Shown piece after piece: positions 22,160-32,819 of a stretch of 64,000 nt of DNA; the stretch's first letter is position 1, and each line of letters opens with the position of its first letter. This stretch comes from Rhineura floridana. Lineage: Eukaryota > Chordata > Lepidosauria > Squamata > Rhineuridae. The notes beneath the pieces were generated by a model. That model worked only from the letters and a program-made list of their open reading frames with translations, searched no databases and had not been told where the DNA came from. The position numbers were made by a program, and so were the translations under genes. Where the stretch lies: positions 219,131,943 through 219,195,942 of the forward strand of contig NC_084482.1 in NCBI RefSeq assembly GCF_030035675.1, read 5' to 3'.

Positions 22160-24900
22160 CTGATCAGCTTCATGCCCCAGGAGGGACTTAATACTGGGAA
22201 CGATCTATCGTCCCCCTGATCAAAATGCTCAGGGAGACCTTGAGATGAGATATGAAATTGAGGAAGCATCCAAACTAGGAAATGTGGTAGTAATGGGTGA
22301 CTTCAACTACCCGGACATAGACTGGCTGCATATGTGTTCCAGTCATGACAAAGAAGCAAAGTTTCTAGATATTCTAAATGACTATTCCCTAGATCAGTTG
22401 GTCATGGAACCGACCAGAGGGACGGCAACCCTGGACTTAATCCTCAGTGGGGACCGGGACCTGGTGCGAGATGTAAGTGCTGTTGAACCGATTGGGAGCA
22501 GTGACCACAGTGCTATTAAATTAAACATACATGTAACTGGCCAATTGCCAAGAAAATCCAACACGGTCACATTTGACTTCAAAAGAGGAAACTTCACAAA
22601 AATGAGGGGATTGGTAAAAAGAAAGCTGAAAAACAAAGTCCAGAGGGTCACATCACTCGAAAATGCTTGGAAGTTGTTTAAAAACACTCTATTAGAAGCT
22701 CAACTGGAGTGCATACCGCAGATCAGAAAAGGTACCGCCAGGGCCAAGAAGATGCCAGCATGGTTAACGAGCAAAGTCAAGGAAGCTCTTAGAGGCAAAA
22801 AGTCTTCCTTCAGAAAATGGAAGTCTTGTCCGAATGAAGAAAATAAAAAAGAACACAAACTCTGGCAAAAGAAATGCAAGAAGACAATAAGGGATGCTAA
22901 AAAAGAATTTGAGGAGCACATTGCTAAGAACATAAAAACCAACAACAAAAAATTCTATCAATACATTGAAAGCAGGAGACCATCTAGGGAGGCGATTGGA
23001 CCCTTGGATGATAAGGGAGTCAAAGGTGTACTAAAGAACGATAAGGAGATTGCAGAGAAGCTAAATGAATTCTTTGCATCTGTCTTCACAGTGGAAGATA
23101 TAGGGCAGATCCCTGAACCTGAACTAACATTTGCAGGAAGGGATTCTGAGGAACTGAGACAAATAGTGGTAACGAGAGAGGAAGTTCCAGGCTTAATGGA
23201 CAATATAAAAACTGACAAATCACCGGGCCCGGATGGCATCCACCCGAGAGTTCTCAAAGAACTCAAATGTGAAATTGCTGATCTGCTAACTAAAATATGT
23301 AACTTGTCCCTCGGGTCCTCCTCCATGCCTGAGGACTGGAAAGTGGCAAATGTAACGCCAATCTTCAAAAAGGGATCCAGAGGGGATCCCGGAAATTACA
23401 GGCCAGTTAGCTTAACTTCTGTCCCTGGAAAACTGGTAGAAAGTATGATTAAAGCTAGATTAACTAAGCACATAGAAGAACAAGCCTTGCTGAAGCAGAG
23501 CCAGCATGGCTTCTGCAAGGGAAAGTCCTGTCTCAGTAACCTACTAGAATTCTTTGAGAGTGTCAACAAGCATATAGATAGAGGTGATCCAGTGGACATA
23601 GTTTACTTAGACTTTCAAAAAGCGTTTGACAAGGTACCTCACCAAAGACTTCTGAGGAAGCTTAGCAGTCATGGAATAAGAGGAGAGGTCCTCTTGTGGA
23701 TAAGGAATTGGTTAAGAAGCAGAAAGCAGAGAGTAGGAATAAATGGACAGTTCTCCCAATGGAGGGCTGTAGAAAGTGGAGTCCCTCAAGGATCGGTATT
23801 GGGACCTGTACTTTTCAACTTGTTCATTAATGACCTAGAATTAGGAGTGAGCAGTGAAGTGGCCAAGTTTGCTGATGACACTAAATTGTTCAGGGTTGTT
23901 AAAACAAAAAGGGATTGCGAAGAGCTCCAAAAAGACCTCTCCAAACTGAATGAATGGGCGGAAAAATGGCAAATGCAATTCAATATAAACAAGTGTAAAA
24001 TTATGCATATTGGAGCAAAAAATCTGAAGTTCACATATACGCTCATGGGGTCTGAACTGGCGGTGACCGACCAGGAGAGAGACCTCGGGGTTGTAGTGGA
24101 CAGCACGATGAAAATGTCGACCCAGTGTGCGGCAGCTGTGAAAAAGGCAAATTCCATGCTAGCGATAATTAGGAAAGGTATTGAAAATAAAACAGCCGAT
24201 ATCATAATGCCGTTGTATAAATCTATGGTGCGGCCACATTTGGAATACTGTGTACAGTTCTGGTCGCCTCATCTCAAAAAGGATATTATAGAGTTGGAAA
24301 AGGTTCAGAAGAGGGCAACCAGAATGATCAAGGGGATGGAGCGACTGCCTTACGAGGAAAGGTTGCAGCATTTGGGGCTTTTTAGTTTAGAGAAAAGGCG
24401 GGTCAGAGGAGACATGATAGAAGTGTATGAAATTATGCATGGCATTGAGAAAGTGGATAGAGAAAAGTTCTTCTCTCTCTCTCATAATACTAGAACTCGT
24501 GGACATTCCAAGAAGCTGAATGTTGGAAGATTCAGGACAGACAAAAGGAAGTACTTCTTTACTCAGTGCATAGTTAAACTATGGAATTTGCTCCCACAAG
24601 ATGCAGTAATGGCCACCAGCTTGGACGGCTTTAAAAGAAGATTAGACAAATTCATGGAGGACAGGGCTATCAATGGCTACTAGCCATGATGGCTGTGCTC
24701 TGCCACCCTAGTCAGAGGCAGCATGCTTCTGAAAACCAGTTGCCGGAAGCCTCAGGAGGGGAGAGTGTTCTTGCACTCGGGTCCTGCTTGCAGGCTTCCC
24801 CCAGGCACCTGGTTGGCCACTGTGAGAACAGGATGCTGGACTAGATGGGCCACTGGCCTGATCCAGCAGGCTCTTCTTATGTTCTTATGTTCTTATGTTC
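22160..24900 (+). mobile_element. CR1 LINE, 5'-truncated, with long open reading frame
   Basis: The element begins inside the endonuclease domain (readable upstream of the first Met as LILGTIYRPPDQN), contains one long open frame, a 3' UTR and a TTCTTATG 8-bp tail repeated about three times at 24870-24897. An octamer tail is the known hallmark of CR1 3' ends. It lies inside the LTR element at 21719-25744. The intact frame suggests a recent arrival. Confidence 0.85.
22245..24683 (+). CDS. CR1 ORF2: endonuclease (partial) and reverse transcriptase
   Basis: The 812-residue frame opens at an internal Met; the true frame extends upstream (…TIYRPPDQNAQGDLE). Residues 1-100 are the end of an apurinic-type endonuclease (VVVMGDFNYPDIDW, IGSSDHSAIKL). 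A spacer rich in Lys/Arg follows, then reverse transcriptase from about residue 325 ([56 protein letters not shown]; catalytic FADD at 542-545). The C-terminus (YEERLQHLGLFSLEKRRVRG; LDGFKRRLDKFMEDRAINGY) is typical of CR1. In the family this protein nicks target DNA and reverse-transcribes its own RNA. This copy lacks the first part of the endonuclease and ORF1, so it is unlikely to move by itself. Confidence 0.85.
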   Translation: MRYEIEEASKLGNVVVMGDFNYPDIDWLHMCSSHDKEAKFLDILNDYSLDQLVMEPTRGTATLDLILSGDRDLVRDVSAVEPIGSSDHSAIKLNIHVTGQLPRKSNTVTFDFKRGNFTKMRGLVKRKLKNKVQRVTSLENAWKLFKNTLLEAQLECIPQIRKGTARAKKMPAWLTSKVKEALRGKKSSFRKWKSCPNEENKKEHKLWQKKCKKTIRDAKKEFEEHIAKNIKTNNKKFYQYIESRRPSREAIGPLDDKGVKGVLKNDKEIAEKLNEFFASVFTVEDIGQIPEPELTFAGRDSEELRQIVVTREEVPGLMDNIKTDKSPGPDGIHPRVLKELKCEIADLLTKICNLSLGSSSMPEDWKVANVTPIFKKGSRGDPGNYRPVSLTSVPGKLVESMIKARLTKHIEEQALLKQSQHGFCKGKSCLSNLLEFFESVNKHIDRGDPVDIVYLDFQKAFDKVPHQRLLRKLSSHGIRGEVLLWIRNWLRSRKQRVGINGQFSQWRAVESGVPQGSVLGPVLFNLFINDLELGVSSEVAKFADDTKLFRVVKTKRDCEELQKDLSKLNEWAEKWQMQFNINKCKIMHIGAKNLKFTYTLMGSELAVTDQERDLGVVVDSTMKMSTQCAAAVKKANSMLAIIRKGIENKTADIIMPLYKSMVRPHLEYCVQFWSPHLKKDIIELEKVQKRATRMIKGMERLPYEERLQHLGLFSLEKRRVRGDMIEVYEIMHGIEKVDREKFFSLSHNTRTRGHSKKLNVGRFRTDKRKYFFTQCIVKLWNLLPQDAVMATSLDGFKRRLDKFMEDRAINGY

Positions 24901-25044
24901 AGGAGGTTCAGAATGGCCCTCAGGACATAACTTTGTTTTTCAGGCCAGTGGGATTACATGGTTAGTATGGATGTGGACAGCACAATTTCCATTACATCTT
25001 TTACAACAACAATAAAGAATACTGATACCAAATAAAATTATGTA

Positions 25045-25265
25045 TGGTATCGTCTGCATATCTTAAATTATTGATATTTCTCCCTCCAATTTTCACACCT
25101 CCTTCATCTTGGTCCAACCCTGCTTTCCGTATGATATGTTCTGCGTATAGATTAAACAAATGGGGTGATAAAATACACCCCTGTCTCACACCCTTTCCGA
25201 TTGGAAACCAATTGGTTCCTCCATATTCTATCCTTACAGTAGCCTTTTGTCCAGAGTATAGGTTG
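25045..25265 (-). mobile_element. Bov-B LINE reverse transcriptase fragment
   Basis: The minus strand reads MRQGCILSPHLFNLYAEHII and GGRNINNLRYADDTI, the Bov-B reverse transcriptase core with its YADD motif. Both ends are truncated. Confidence 0.75.
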
Positions 25266-25744
25266 GTTTTTCTAGCTGACCTAATTTCTCATCATGCTGT
25301 TGCCCTTTATAGACATTCCGTGCTGCAACAGTAGGGTTTGTACCATTCCAAAGGTGTCCTGCTAGGTCCCTTTTTCCTCTAGGAGAAGCCCAAGGTCTCT
25401 GCTGCACTAAGTGATGGTGGCCCCTTTGGAGCAACTGGGATATTGAGAAGTTATTTGGAAACTGCCAAGGGGTAAGGAAAACGTAACTGTCCCTAGCGTA
25501 GCATTTAATACAGTCCACTTTCATCCAAAGCATCTAGGGCATAAGATACCAAGTTTGTTGAGGCATCACCAGTAGACAGAGCAGGTGACCCTCTTGAGGC
25601 CCTTGTCACACTGTGGAACAGCGAGGTGCGTAGGGCTCTTGACATGATTGCCCCCGAGCGCCCTCTCTGGCATTGTGGAGCCTGGTTTGCACCTGGTACA
25701 GGTTATGACAGTTGCAGCATCAGCGGTTCTTTTCTACTTCCACA

Positions 25745-27370
25745 GGTCCAACCTCCTGCTAAATGCAGGAATCCAACCTAAAGAATATCTGACTGGTGGC
25801 TGTCCAGCTGCCTCTTGAATGCCTCCAGTGTTGGGCCTATCTATGTAATTGGTTCAGTTGTCATACCGCTCTATGATGTTCAGCTCTTTCCTGTCACTCA
25901 AGCCCACTATCCCGTGTCCTGCACTCTGGGATGATTGAGAAGAGATCCTGCTCCCCCCCCCCGTGTGGCAACCTTTCAAGCACTTGAAGAGTGCTATCAT
26001 ATCTCCCTTTAGTCTTTTCTTCCCAAGTCTAAACATGCCCAGTTCTTTCAATCTCTCCTCATAGGGCTTTGTTTCCATTCTGCTGATCATCCTTCTTCCC
26101 CTCCTCAGAACCTGTTCCAGTTTGTCTGCAGTGTCCAGAACTGGACTTAATATTCAAGATAAGACCTAATCAGTATCACATAGAGGGGAACTAGTCATGG
26201 GATTTGGAAACTATACTTTTCTTAATGAAGCCTAAAATAGCATTGCCCCCCTTTTTTTTTTACCACATTACACTGTTGGCTCATGTTCAGCATGCAGTCA
26301 ACAAGTCCGAGATCCTTCTCACATGTAGGCTTGCTGAGCCAAGTATCTCCCATCTTAAAACTGTGCATTGATTTTCTTCATCCGAGGTGTAGAACTTTGC
26401 ACTTATCCCTGTTAAATTGTATTCTGTTGTTTTCAGCCCAATGCTTCAGCCTATCAAGATCACTTTGAATGTTGTTTCTGTCCCCCAGGGTATTAGCTAT
26501 CCCTCCCAATTTTGTATCATCTGCATTTGATAAGCGTTTTCTGCACCTCCTCATCCAAGTCATTAATGAAAATGTTGAAGAGCACTGGGCCCAGGACCGA
26601 GCCCTGTGGTACCCCACTCGCTACCTCCCCTCACTTTGAGAAAGAACAATTGATAAGCACTCTTTGAATACTATTCTGGAGCAGAGCTTGGAAAAGTTAC
26701 TTTTTTTGAACTACAACTCCCATCAGCCCAATCCAGTGGCCATGCTGGCTGGGGCTGATGGGAGCTGTAGTTTAAAAAAGTAACTTTTCCAAGCTCTGTT
26801 TTGGAACCAACTATGGATTCACCTGATAGTTGTTCCATCCAACCCACATTTAGCTAGCTTGTTAATCAGAATATCATGGGGCACGTTGTCAAAAGCTTTG
26901 CTGAAGTTGAGATATATTATGTCCACAGCGTTCCCACAGTCTACCAGGGAGGTTACCCGATCAAAAATAAGATTAGTCTGGCAGGATTTCTTCTTCATAA
27001 ATCCATGTTGGCTTCTAGTAATCACTGCATTGTTTTCAAGGAGCTTACAGACTGACAACTTTATAATCTGCTACAGAATTTTGCCAGGGATCAATGTCAG
27101 GCTGATTGGTCTTAGTTTCCAGGTTCCTCCTTTTTGCCCTTTTTGAAGATAGGGACAACATTAGCCCTCCTCCAGTCCACTTCACCTATCCTCCACAATT
27201 TCACAAAGATAATAGAGAGTGGTTCCAAGAGTTCTTCAGTCAGTTCCTTCAATACTCTAGGGTGCAGCTCATTAGGCCCTGGATATTTGAACTCATTCAA
27301 AGTAATTAGGTGTTCCTTGATTATTTGTCTATCAATCTCAGTCTGTTATCCTTTAAGAAATTGAAGGAGG
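25745..27370 (-). mobile_element. CR1-type LINE (second lineage), interrupted
   Basis: The minus strand encodes EFKYPGPNELHPRVLKELTE, WRRANVVPIFKKGKKEEPGN, AVDIIYLNFSKAFDNVPHDI, FNRDKCKVLHLG and [20 protein letters not shown] in several frames. A hAT-type MITE (26682-26798) and, at the 3' end, the LTR element described above are inserted in it. It is frameshifted and not active. Confidence 0.8.
26682..26798. mobile_element. hAT-type fold-back MITE, copy 1
   Basis: Inverted ends (CAGAGCTTGGAAAAGTTACT ... AGTAACTTTTCCAAGCTCTG) extend inward through GAACTACAACTCCCATCAGC, so the 117-bp element folds on itself. Flanks TTCTGGAG and TTTTGGAA are a 6-of-8 target duplication. Copies at 51812-51897 and 60233-60348 share ends and 8-bp duplications, the pattern of hAT transposons. 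Confidence 0.8.
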
Positions 27371-27541
27371 ATTTCTGCATCTAATTCATCTTATAAAAGA
27401 ACAGTTAAAATTTGAAATTGATAAAGTAGACTATGGTTTACTAGACTGCATTTTAATTATTTTTGGGATTACAGCAATTATTAAGAATACTATCACAAAT
27501 ATATGTGATATATGTTACAAATTAGTATGTATTCTATTAAG

Positions 27542-27923
27542 CAGTGGTTCCCAAACTCTCCACCCCCACCCTGGGATCACATGAACATTGCTGAGGGTCT
27601 TAGCAGACCCCTTAATAATCCTTAATCCTTTTTCTACCTGTTGTAGAAACTGTAATGTGCTGTCTAGATGCTGTGTGAATTTCAGTTGTATTTTAATTGC
27701 TTATTTCATTTCTTATATATTGCATTTTTTGTGTTAAAATTTAGATGCTAGACTTCAGATTGTACTACAAAATATACAGTGTAATAAATGAAATAAGCAA
27801 TTGAAATACAATATATAATTATGTAATGTGTTCAATGTGCCATCTCTTGTCTTCAGCCACAAATCCACAAACCACACAAATGAAACACACAGACCACCAT
27901 GGACCACGGTTTGGGAACCTCTG
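27542..27923. mobile_element. hAT/Charlie-like non-autonomous element
   Basis: Ends CAGTGGTTCCCAAAC and GTTTGGGAACCTCTG are inverted repeats of the type known for hAT/Charlie elements. Flanks CTATTAAG and CTATAAAA partly match as an 8-bp duplication. The inside (382 bp overall) has no transposase frame. Confidence 0.6.
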
Positions 27924-28322
27924 CTATAAAAAATAATATTGGGAAAAATTTACAGGGCAATGGATACTAAACTTAAAAGGTCATAAAAATGGGAAGTTTT
28001 GGGATGATCCCACAAGAATGTAAGAAAAGTTAAAGGTGCAAAGCTATTTGAGTCCACAACCAGCCCTGAGTCAGAGGAGATCCAAGCATGAAACGATCAG
28101 TGTTCCACGGACCACAATTTGGGAACCCCGAAATAAAAAGTAACATTAGAAAAAATTAACGGGACAATGGATACTAAACTGAAAAGGTCATCAGAAAAAA
28201 ATGGGAAATTTTGGGGTGATCCCACAAGAATGTATGAAAGGGGTGAAAAAACTTAAAGTCACAAGGCTCTTTGAAACTACAACCAGCCCTGAGTCAGATG
28301 AGATCCAAGCATGAAATGAGCA
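27898..28322. repeat. Tandem duplication of about 210 bp
   Basis: Unit 1 (27898-28105) and unit 2 (28106-28322) share AATGGATACTAAACT, GATCCCACAAGAATGTA, AACCAGCCCTGAGTCAGA and GATCCAAGCATGAAA in order. The unit includes the right end of the hAT element, so it duplicated after that insertion. It lies 60 bp before V2R-A exon 4. Confidence 0.7.
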
Positions 28323-28385
28323 GAGTTGGATAGTCACTGTGGTTTCTCTATATTCCAAATGCTGCTCTTTTCTCTGCCATTCTAG

Positions 28386-28613
28386 TTCTATGCTTTCCTG
28401 AAAAGCCCCCAGTTTTATAATTCTTCCATGGATGGAATATATTTAGATGAGAACGGGGAGCTGGCAGCCAATTTGGACATTGTGAATTGGGTGGTATTTC
28501 CCAATAAATCCATCCTCAGGGTGAAGTTTGGGAGGATCAACAGGCGAGGATCCCCAGACCTGGAGTGCACCATTGACCAGGAAGCCATTGTGTGGCCCAA
28601 ATGGCTCAGCCAG
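28386..28613 (+). pseudogene. V2R-A exon 4 (end of binding domain)
   Basis: The exon of 228 bp (76 codons), phase 0 at both ends, lies between CCATTCTAG and CTCAGCCAG|GTGGGA. It reads FYAFLKSPQFYNSSMDGIYL, DENGELAANLDIVNWVVFPN and TIDQEAIVWPKWLSQ, typical of V2R exon 4. The frame is open. The next exon expected in the family (exon 5, about 124 bp, cysteine-rich) was not found in the 3.3 kb that follow. Confidence 0.85.
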
Positions 28614-28904
28614 GTGGGAGGAATGCATGTCTTTCATTTCAATGTAGTTCCCATCCTTTATGTTCTTAAAAGGGTACCCTGCTCCCTTTGAATGCTTGTC
28701 AACTTTTTGGAGGGCAAATTTCCCCTTTAAGTTTTCAGTAGCTGGATGAGGCGGCCCAGGTTTCCCCCACCCCTTGCCATTTTTAAACTGGAACAAAATG
28801 AACCATCCTTAAATATCCAAGCATATTTCATTCCCCGATTTCTGGTAACTGAATGAAAACAGATTGGCAGAAAAAAGTTTGTTCAGCTCTACTTCAAATA
28901 CAGA

Positions 28905-29430
28905 CTATATAATAATAATACTAATAAAATTTTATTTGTGAGTCGCCTATCTGGCCGAATAAACGGCCACTCTAGGCGACGTACAATATCATGATAAAAT
29001 ACAATACAACCAGAAATATAATAAAATTAAACAGCATTAAACAACATTAGAAACTGACCCATCCCCAGAGACCCCACAGGCCTGCCTGAATAGCCAGGTC
29101 TTTAAGGCCCGGCGGAAAACTGTCAGGGACGGGGTATGGCGAAGGTCGAAAGGAAGGGAATTCCAGAGGGTGGGGGCCACAACCGAGAAGGCCCTCTCTC
29201 TGGTCCACACCAGCCTAGCTGCTTTAACTGGTGGGACCGAGAGAAGGTCTTGTGTGGCTGATCTTGTCAGGCGGCATAATTGGTGATGCTGGAGGCGCTC
29301 CTTCAGATAAACTGGGCCGGAACCATATAGGGCTTTAAAGGTCAACAACAACAACTTCAATTGGGCCCGGTAGACAACTGGTAACCAGTGTAGATCTACT
29401 AACACCGGGATGATATGATCACGGCGCCAC
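28905..29430 (-). mobile_element. L2-type LINE 3' end
   Basis: The minus strand encodes LHWLPVVYRAQLKLLLLTFK, RAFSVVAPTLWNSLPFDLRH and FRRALKTWLFRQACG, then a 3' UTR and an (ATA)n-like tail near 28910. The frame is open for 122 codons. Confidence 0.75.
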
Positions 29431-29438
29431 TTGATAAT

Positions 29439-29441
29439 TAC

Positions 29442-29473
<32 letters not shown>

Positions 29474-29720
29474 CCACCTCATAGCCGAAGCTCTCTGGGT
29501 GGTTTACAATAACTAAAAACATTAAAAACGAATATACAAACTTAAAAACACATCTTTTACAAACAATTTAAAACACAATTTAAAACACATGCTAAAATGA
29601 ATAAACATTGATTGATTTATATATCGAGGTGAGGGCTAGACCATTGCCTGTGTAATTTTTTTAATAGAATTTCATAAAGAATAATTTATTTAATAATGAA
29701 TGATTAAAAATGATGTAAAA
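29439..29720 (-). repeat. L2-type 3' tail with (TTTA)n
   Basis: A TTTA run (29445-29473) is followed by ACCACCTCATAGCCGAAGCT and GGTGGTTTACAAT, the reverse of a LINE 3' end. No coding part is left. Confidence 0.5.
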
Positions 29721-29929
29721 TATTGCAGCCTAATTGACAGGGAAGTCTTCTGAAAGGCAGACTTGCAAGGCTGCATGTCTCACCATCACCTCTGACACAT
29801 GCCCCCTGGAATTTTGACCATGGGTCAGTGCAGCCCTCAAATTGAGAAAGATTAGGCACTACTGATTTTAACAGTCCTCTCAGCGTGCATGGCATGTTAC
29901 AGGGCACATGAGGACAGGCCTCTCCCTCA

Positions 29930-30430
29930 CAGAGTTTACAGTCTAAAATTAAGCACAAGGGAAACAACAGAGGAAGAGAAGAAGATCCAGGAGAGAACAA
30001 GGAAGCAGTATTATTAGTATTATTAATACTTTTAGCCTGCACTTCATTCGTTAGAATTCCCACATCCAGGGTGCTGCAACAGAAAAGGCCCTGTACCATG
30101 ATACTGTACAATGTGTTATGCTAGTCAACAGGTTAACAAGCCAGGCCTCTCCTACAGATCTCAGACTTCATATTGGCAGAGATTGGGAAGGCTCTCCCTG
30201 AAGTACTTGTGCCCAGATCCACTTAGGGTTTTATACATGACTGCCAACGCTGTGAATTGGGTTCGGTACCAAAAGGCAGCCAGCACAGTTCTTGAAAAAA
30301 TGCTGATGTGTTATCCCATTTGGGTGCCCACACTAACCGTTCTGCACCAGTTGCAGCTTCTGGACTGTCTTCAAGGGTACATAGACCATATCACAGGAGT
30401 ACAGTAGTAACCATGAGATTCTCAGAGCAT
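29930..30430 (-). repeat. Decayed L2-type LINE fragment
   Basis: The plus strand around 30345-30375 (CACCAGTTGCAGCTTCTGGA, CTGTCTTCAAGGG) is the reverse of the L2 segment that is clearer at 35160-35215. Decay prevents a useful translation. Confidence 0.5.
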
Positions 30431-30658
30431 CAGTAACTAAGGTCAAGCTATCTCAACAGTAGCTGATAAACTTCCCAGAACTTGAAACAAACATTTCATA
30501 CCACTGAGACCACCTGGGCCTCAAGCGACAATGCAGTTGTTTCATTTTTGCAATGTAAATATGAGTTACACTTTTTCAAGCTAAATCATGGTGCTAGAGG
30601 CCCCGTTGAGTCCTCCTCAATTCTCTCTTTCATTTCCATAGATGAATGACCCGATAAC

Positions 30659-31585
30659 AATGGAGGGCTGTAGAAAGTGGAGTCCCTCAAGGATCGGTAT
30701 TGGGACCTGTACTTTTCAACTTGTTCATTAATGACCTAGAATTAGGAGTGAGCAGTGAAGTGGCCAAGTTTGCTGATGACACTAAATTGTTCAGGGTTGT
30801 TAAAACAAAAAGGGATTGCGAAGAGCTCCAAAAAGACCTCTCCAAACTGAGTGAATGGGCAGAAAAATGGCAAATGCAATTCAATATTAACAAGTGTAAA
30901 ATTATGCATATTGGAGCAAAAAATCTGAAGTTCACATATACGCTCATGGGGTCTGAACTGGCGGTGACCGACCAGGAGAGAGACCTCGGGGTTGTAGTGG
31001 ACAGCACGATGAAAATGTCGACCCAGTGTGCGGCAGCTGTGAAAAAGGCAAATTCCATGCTAGCGATAATTAGGAAAGGTATTGAAAATAAAACAGCCGA
31101 TATCATAATGCCATTGTATAAATCTATGGTGCGGCCGCATTTGGAATACTGTGTACAGTTCTGGTCGCCTCATCTCAAAAAAAGGATATTCTAGAGTTGG
31201 AAAAGGTTCAGAAGAGGGCAACCAGAATGATCAAGGGGATGGAGCGACTCCCTTACGAGGAAAGGTTGCAGCATTTGGGGCTTTTTAGTTTAGAGAAAAG
31301 GCGGGTCAGAGGAGACATGATAGAAGTGTATAAAATTATAAAATTATGCATGGCATTGAGAAAGTGGATAGAGAAAAGTTCTTCTCCCTCTCTCATAATA
31401 CTAGAACTCGTGGACATTCAAAGAAGCTGAATGTTGGAAGATTCAGGATAGACAAAAGGAAGTACTTCTTTACTCAGCGCATAGTTAAACTATGGAATTT
31501 GCTCCCACAAGATGCAGTAATGGCCACCAGCTTGGACGGCTTTAAAAGAAGATTAGACAAATTCATGGAGGACAGGGCTATCAAT
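30659..31585 (+). mobile_element. CR1 internal fragment, truncated at both ends
   Basis: The piece is almost identical to 23758-24680 of the CR1 at 22160-24900: FADD motif, DRAIN terminus and silent positions agree. It starts mid reverse transcriptase (TGGAGGGCTGTAGAAAGTGG) and ends at CTATCAATAATAATACCC, without the 3' UTR or octamer tail. It has extra A residues and a TAG near 31180-31192 and a small duplication near 31330-31345. It sits where V2R-A exon 5 would be expected. Confidence 0.85.
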
Positions 31586-31908
31586 AATAATACCCGTTCA
31601 CACAGGTTGCCCCTGACACATAATATTATTAATGCTGATTCCAGATCTCCTTGGTCATATGCAATATTACTAATTTTATTAATTGATTATTGATTTTATT
31701 GGATATAGCTTTGATGGATATTCTTTAAATGAAAAGCAGTACAAAAATGTTTTTTTTAGAAAATAATAAATAAATAAACAAAAAATCTGATTATGAGGAA
31801 CTTGGAAGGCATGTAGGATTCAAATTTAACACAAAAAAGTTCTCAAGCCCAAAATATATATTTGATAAAAACTGCATGTAAGATAGAAGTTACTATTTTT
31901 CTTTGCAG

Positions 31909-32819
31909 ATGCAAACCGTTGCACTGTTTGCCCAGAAGATCAGCATCCAAACAAGGACCGAGATCAATGTGCCCCCAAGATTGTCAAATTCCTGGTCTAT
32001 GAAGAATATTTGGGATTTCTCTTGACTTCCTTTGCCATATTCTTCTCCCTCACAACAGGCATTGTGTTAGGAATCTTCATTAAATACCTAAGAACTCCAA
32101 TAGTCAAAGCCAACAACCGGGACCTCTCCTACATCCTCCTCATCTCCCTCCTGCTTTCCTTTTTGTCTTCCTTCCTGTTCATCAGCCGGCCAAGGAAAGC
32201 AACCTGTCTTCTCCGACAAATGGCCTTCAGCATCATCTTCTCAGTTGCCGTCTCTTCTGTGTTGGCAAAAACCTTCACTGTGGTGCTGGCCTTCCTGGCC
32301 ACAAAGCCAGGGAACAGGGTGAGGAGATGGCTAGGGAAGTGTCTGGCCAACTCCATTGTCATTTCTTGTTCCAGTGTCCAAGTTGTCATCTGCACCATTT
32401 GGCTGGGGATCTCTCCCCCATTCCCTGAATCTGATATGCATTCCCAGGCTAGAGAGATCACCCTGCAATGCAACGAAGGGTCTGTGGTCATGTTTTATGG
32501 TTCCCTTGGCTATATGGGGTTATTGGCTGCCATCTGCTTCACAGTGGCTTTCCTTGCCAGGAAACTGCCTGGGGCCTTCAATGAAGCCAAGCTGATCACC
32601 TTCAGCATGCTGGTCTTCTGCAGTGTTTGGGTCTCCTTTGTGCCCACCTACCTGAGCACGAAGGGGAAATACATGGTAGCCGTGCAGGTCTTCTCCATCT
32701 TGGCCTCCAGTGCTGGGCTTCTCGGCTGCATCTTTATTCCCAAGTGCTACATTATTGTATTCAGGCCAGATCTGAACACAAAAGAGCATCTGACAACAAA
32801 AACTAATGATAACATTTGA
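31909..32819 (+). pseudogene. V2R-A exon 6 (seven-transmembrane domain)
   Basis: The exon of 911 bp follows TTCTTTGCAG, enters in phase 1 and ends with TGA at 32817-32819. It starts with the last part of the cysteine-rich region ([20 protein letters not shown]), then encodes seven hydrophobic segments including [80 protein letters not shown] and [20 protein letters not shown]. These are near the family consensus. The open frame, 303 codons, is whole. Exon 4 ends in phase 0, so direct joining to this exon would shift the frame; a 3n+1 exon 5 is needed and not found. Confidence 0.9.

Larger units (their letters stand above)
21719..25744 (-). mobile_element. Fossil LTR element split by a CR1
   Basis: The left LTR spans about 21719-22075 and starts TGTGGAAG and ends CTTCCACA. 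A shorter LTR remnant ends with TTTTCTACTTCCACA at 25744. A purine-rich tract (GCACAAAAAGGGGAG on the minus strand) abuts the left LTR, so the element points to the minus strand. Flanking AGTC and GGTC are a likely 4-bp target duplication in the CR1. No family-defining coding part is seen. It is broken, and a CR1 (about 22160-24900) and a Bov-B piece (25045-25265) lie within it. Confidence 0.55.
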
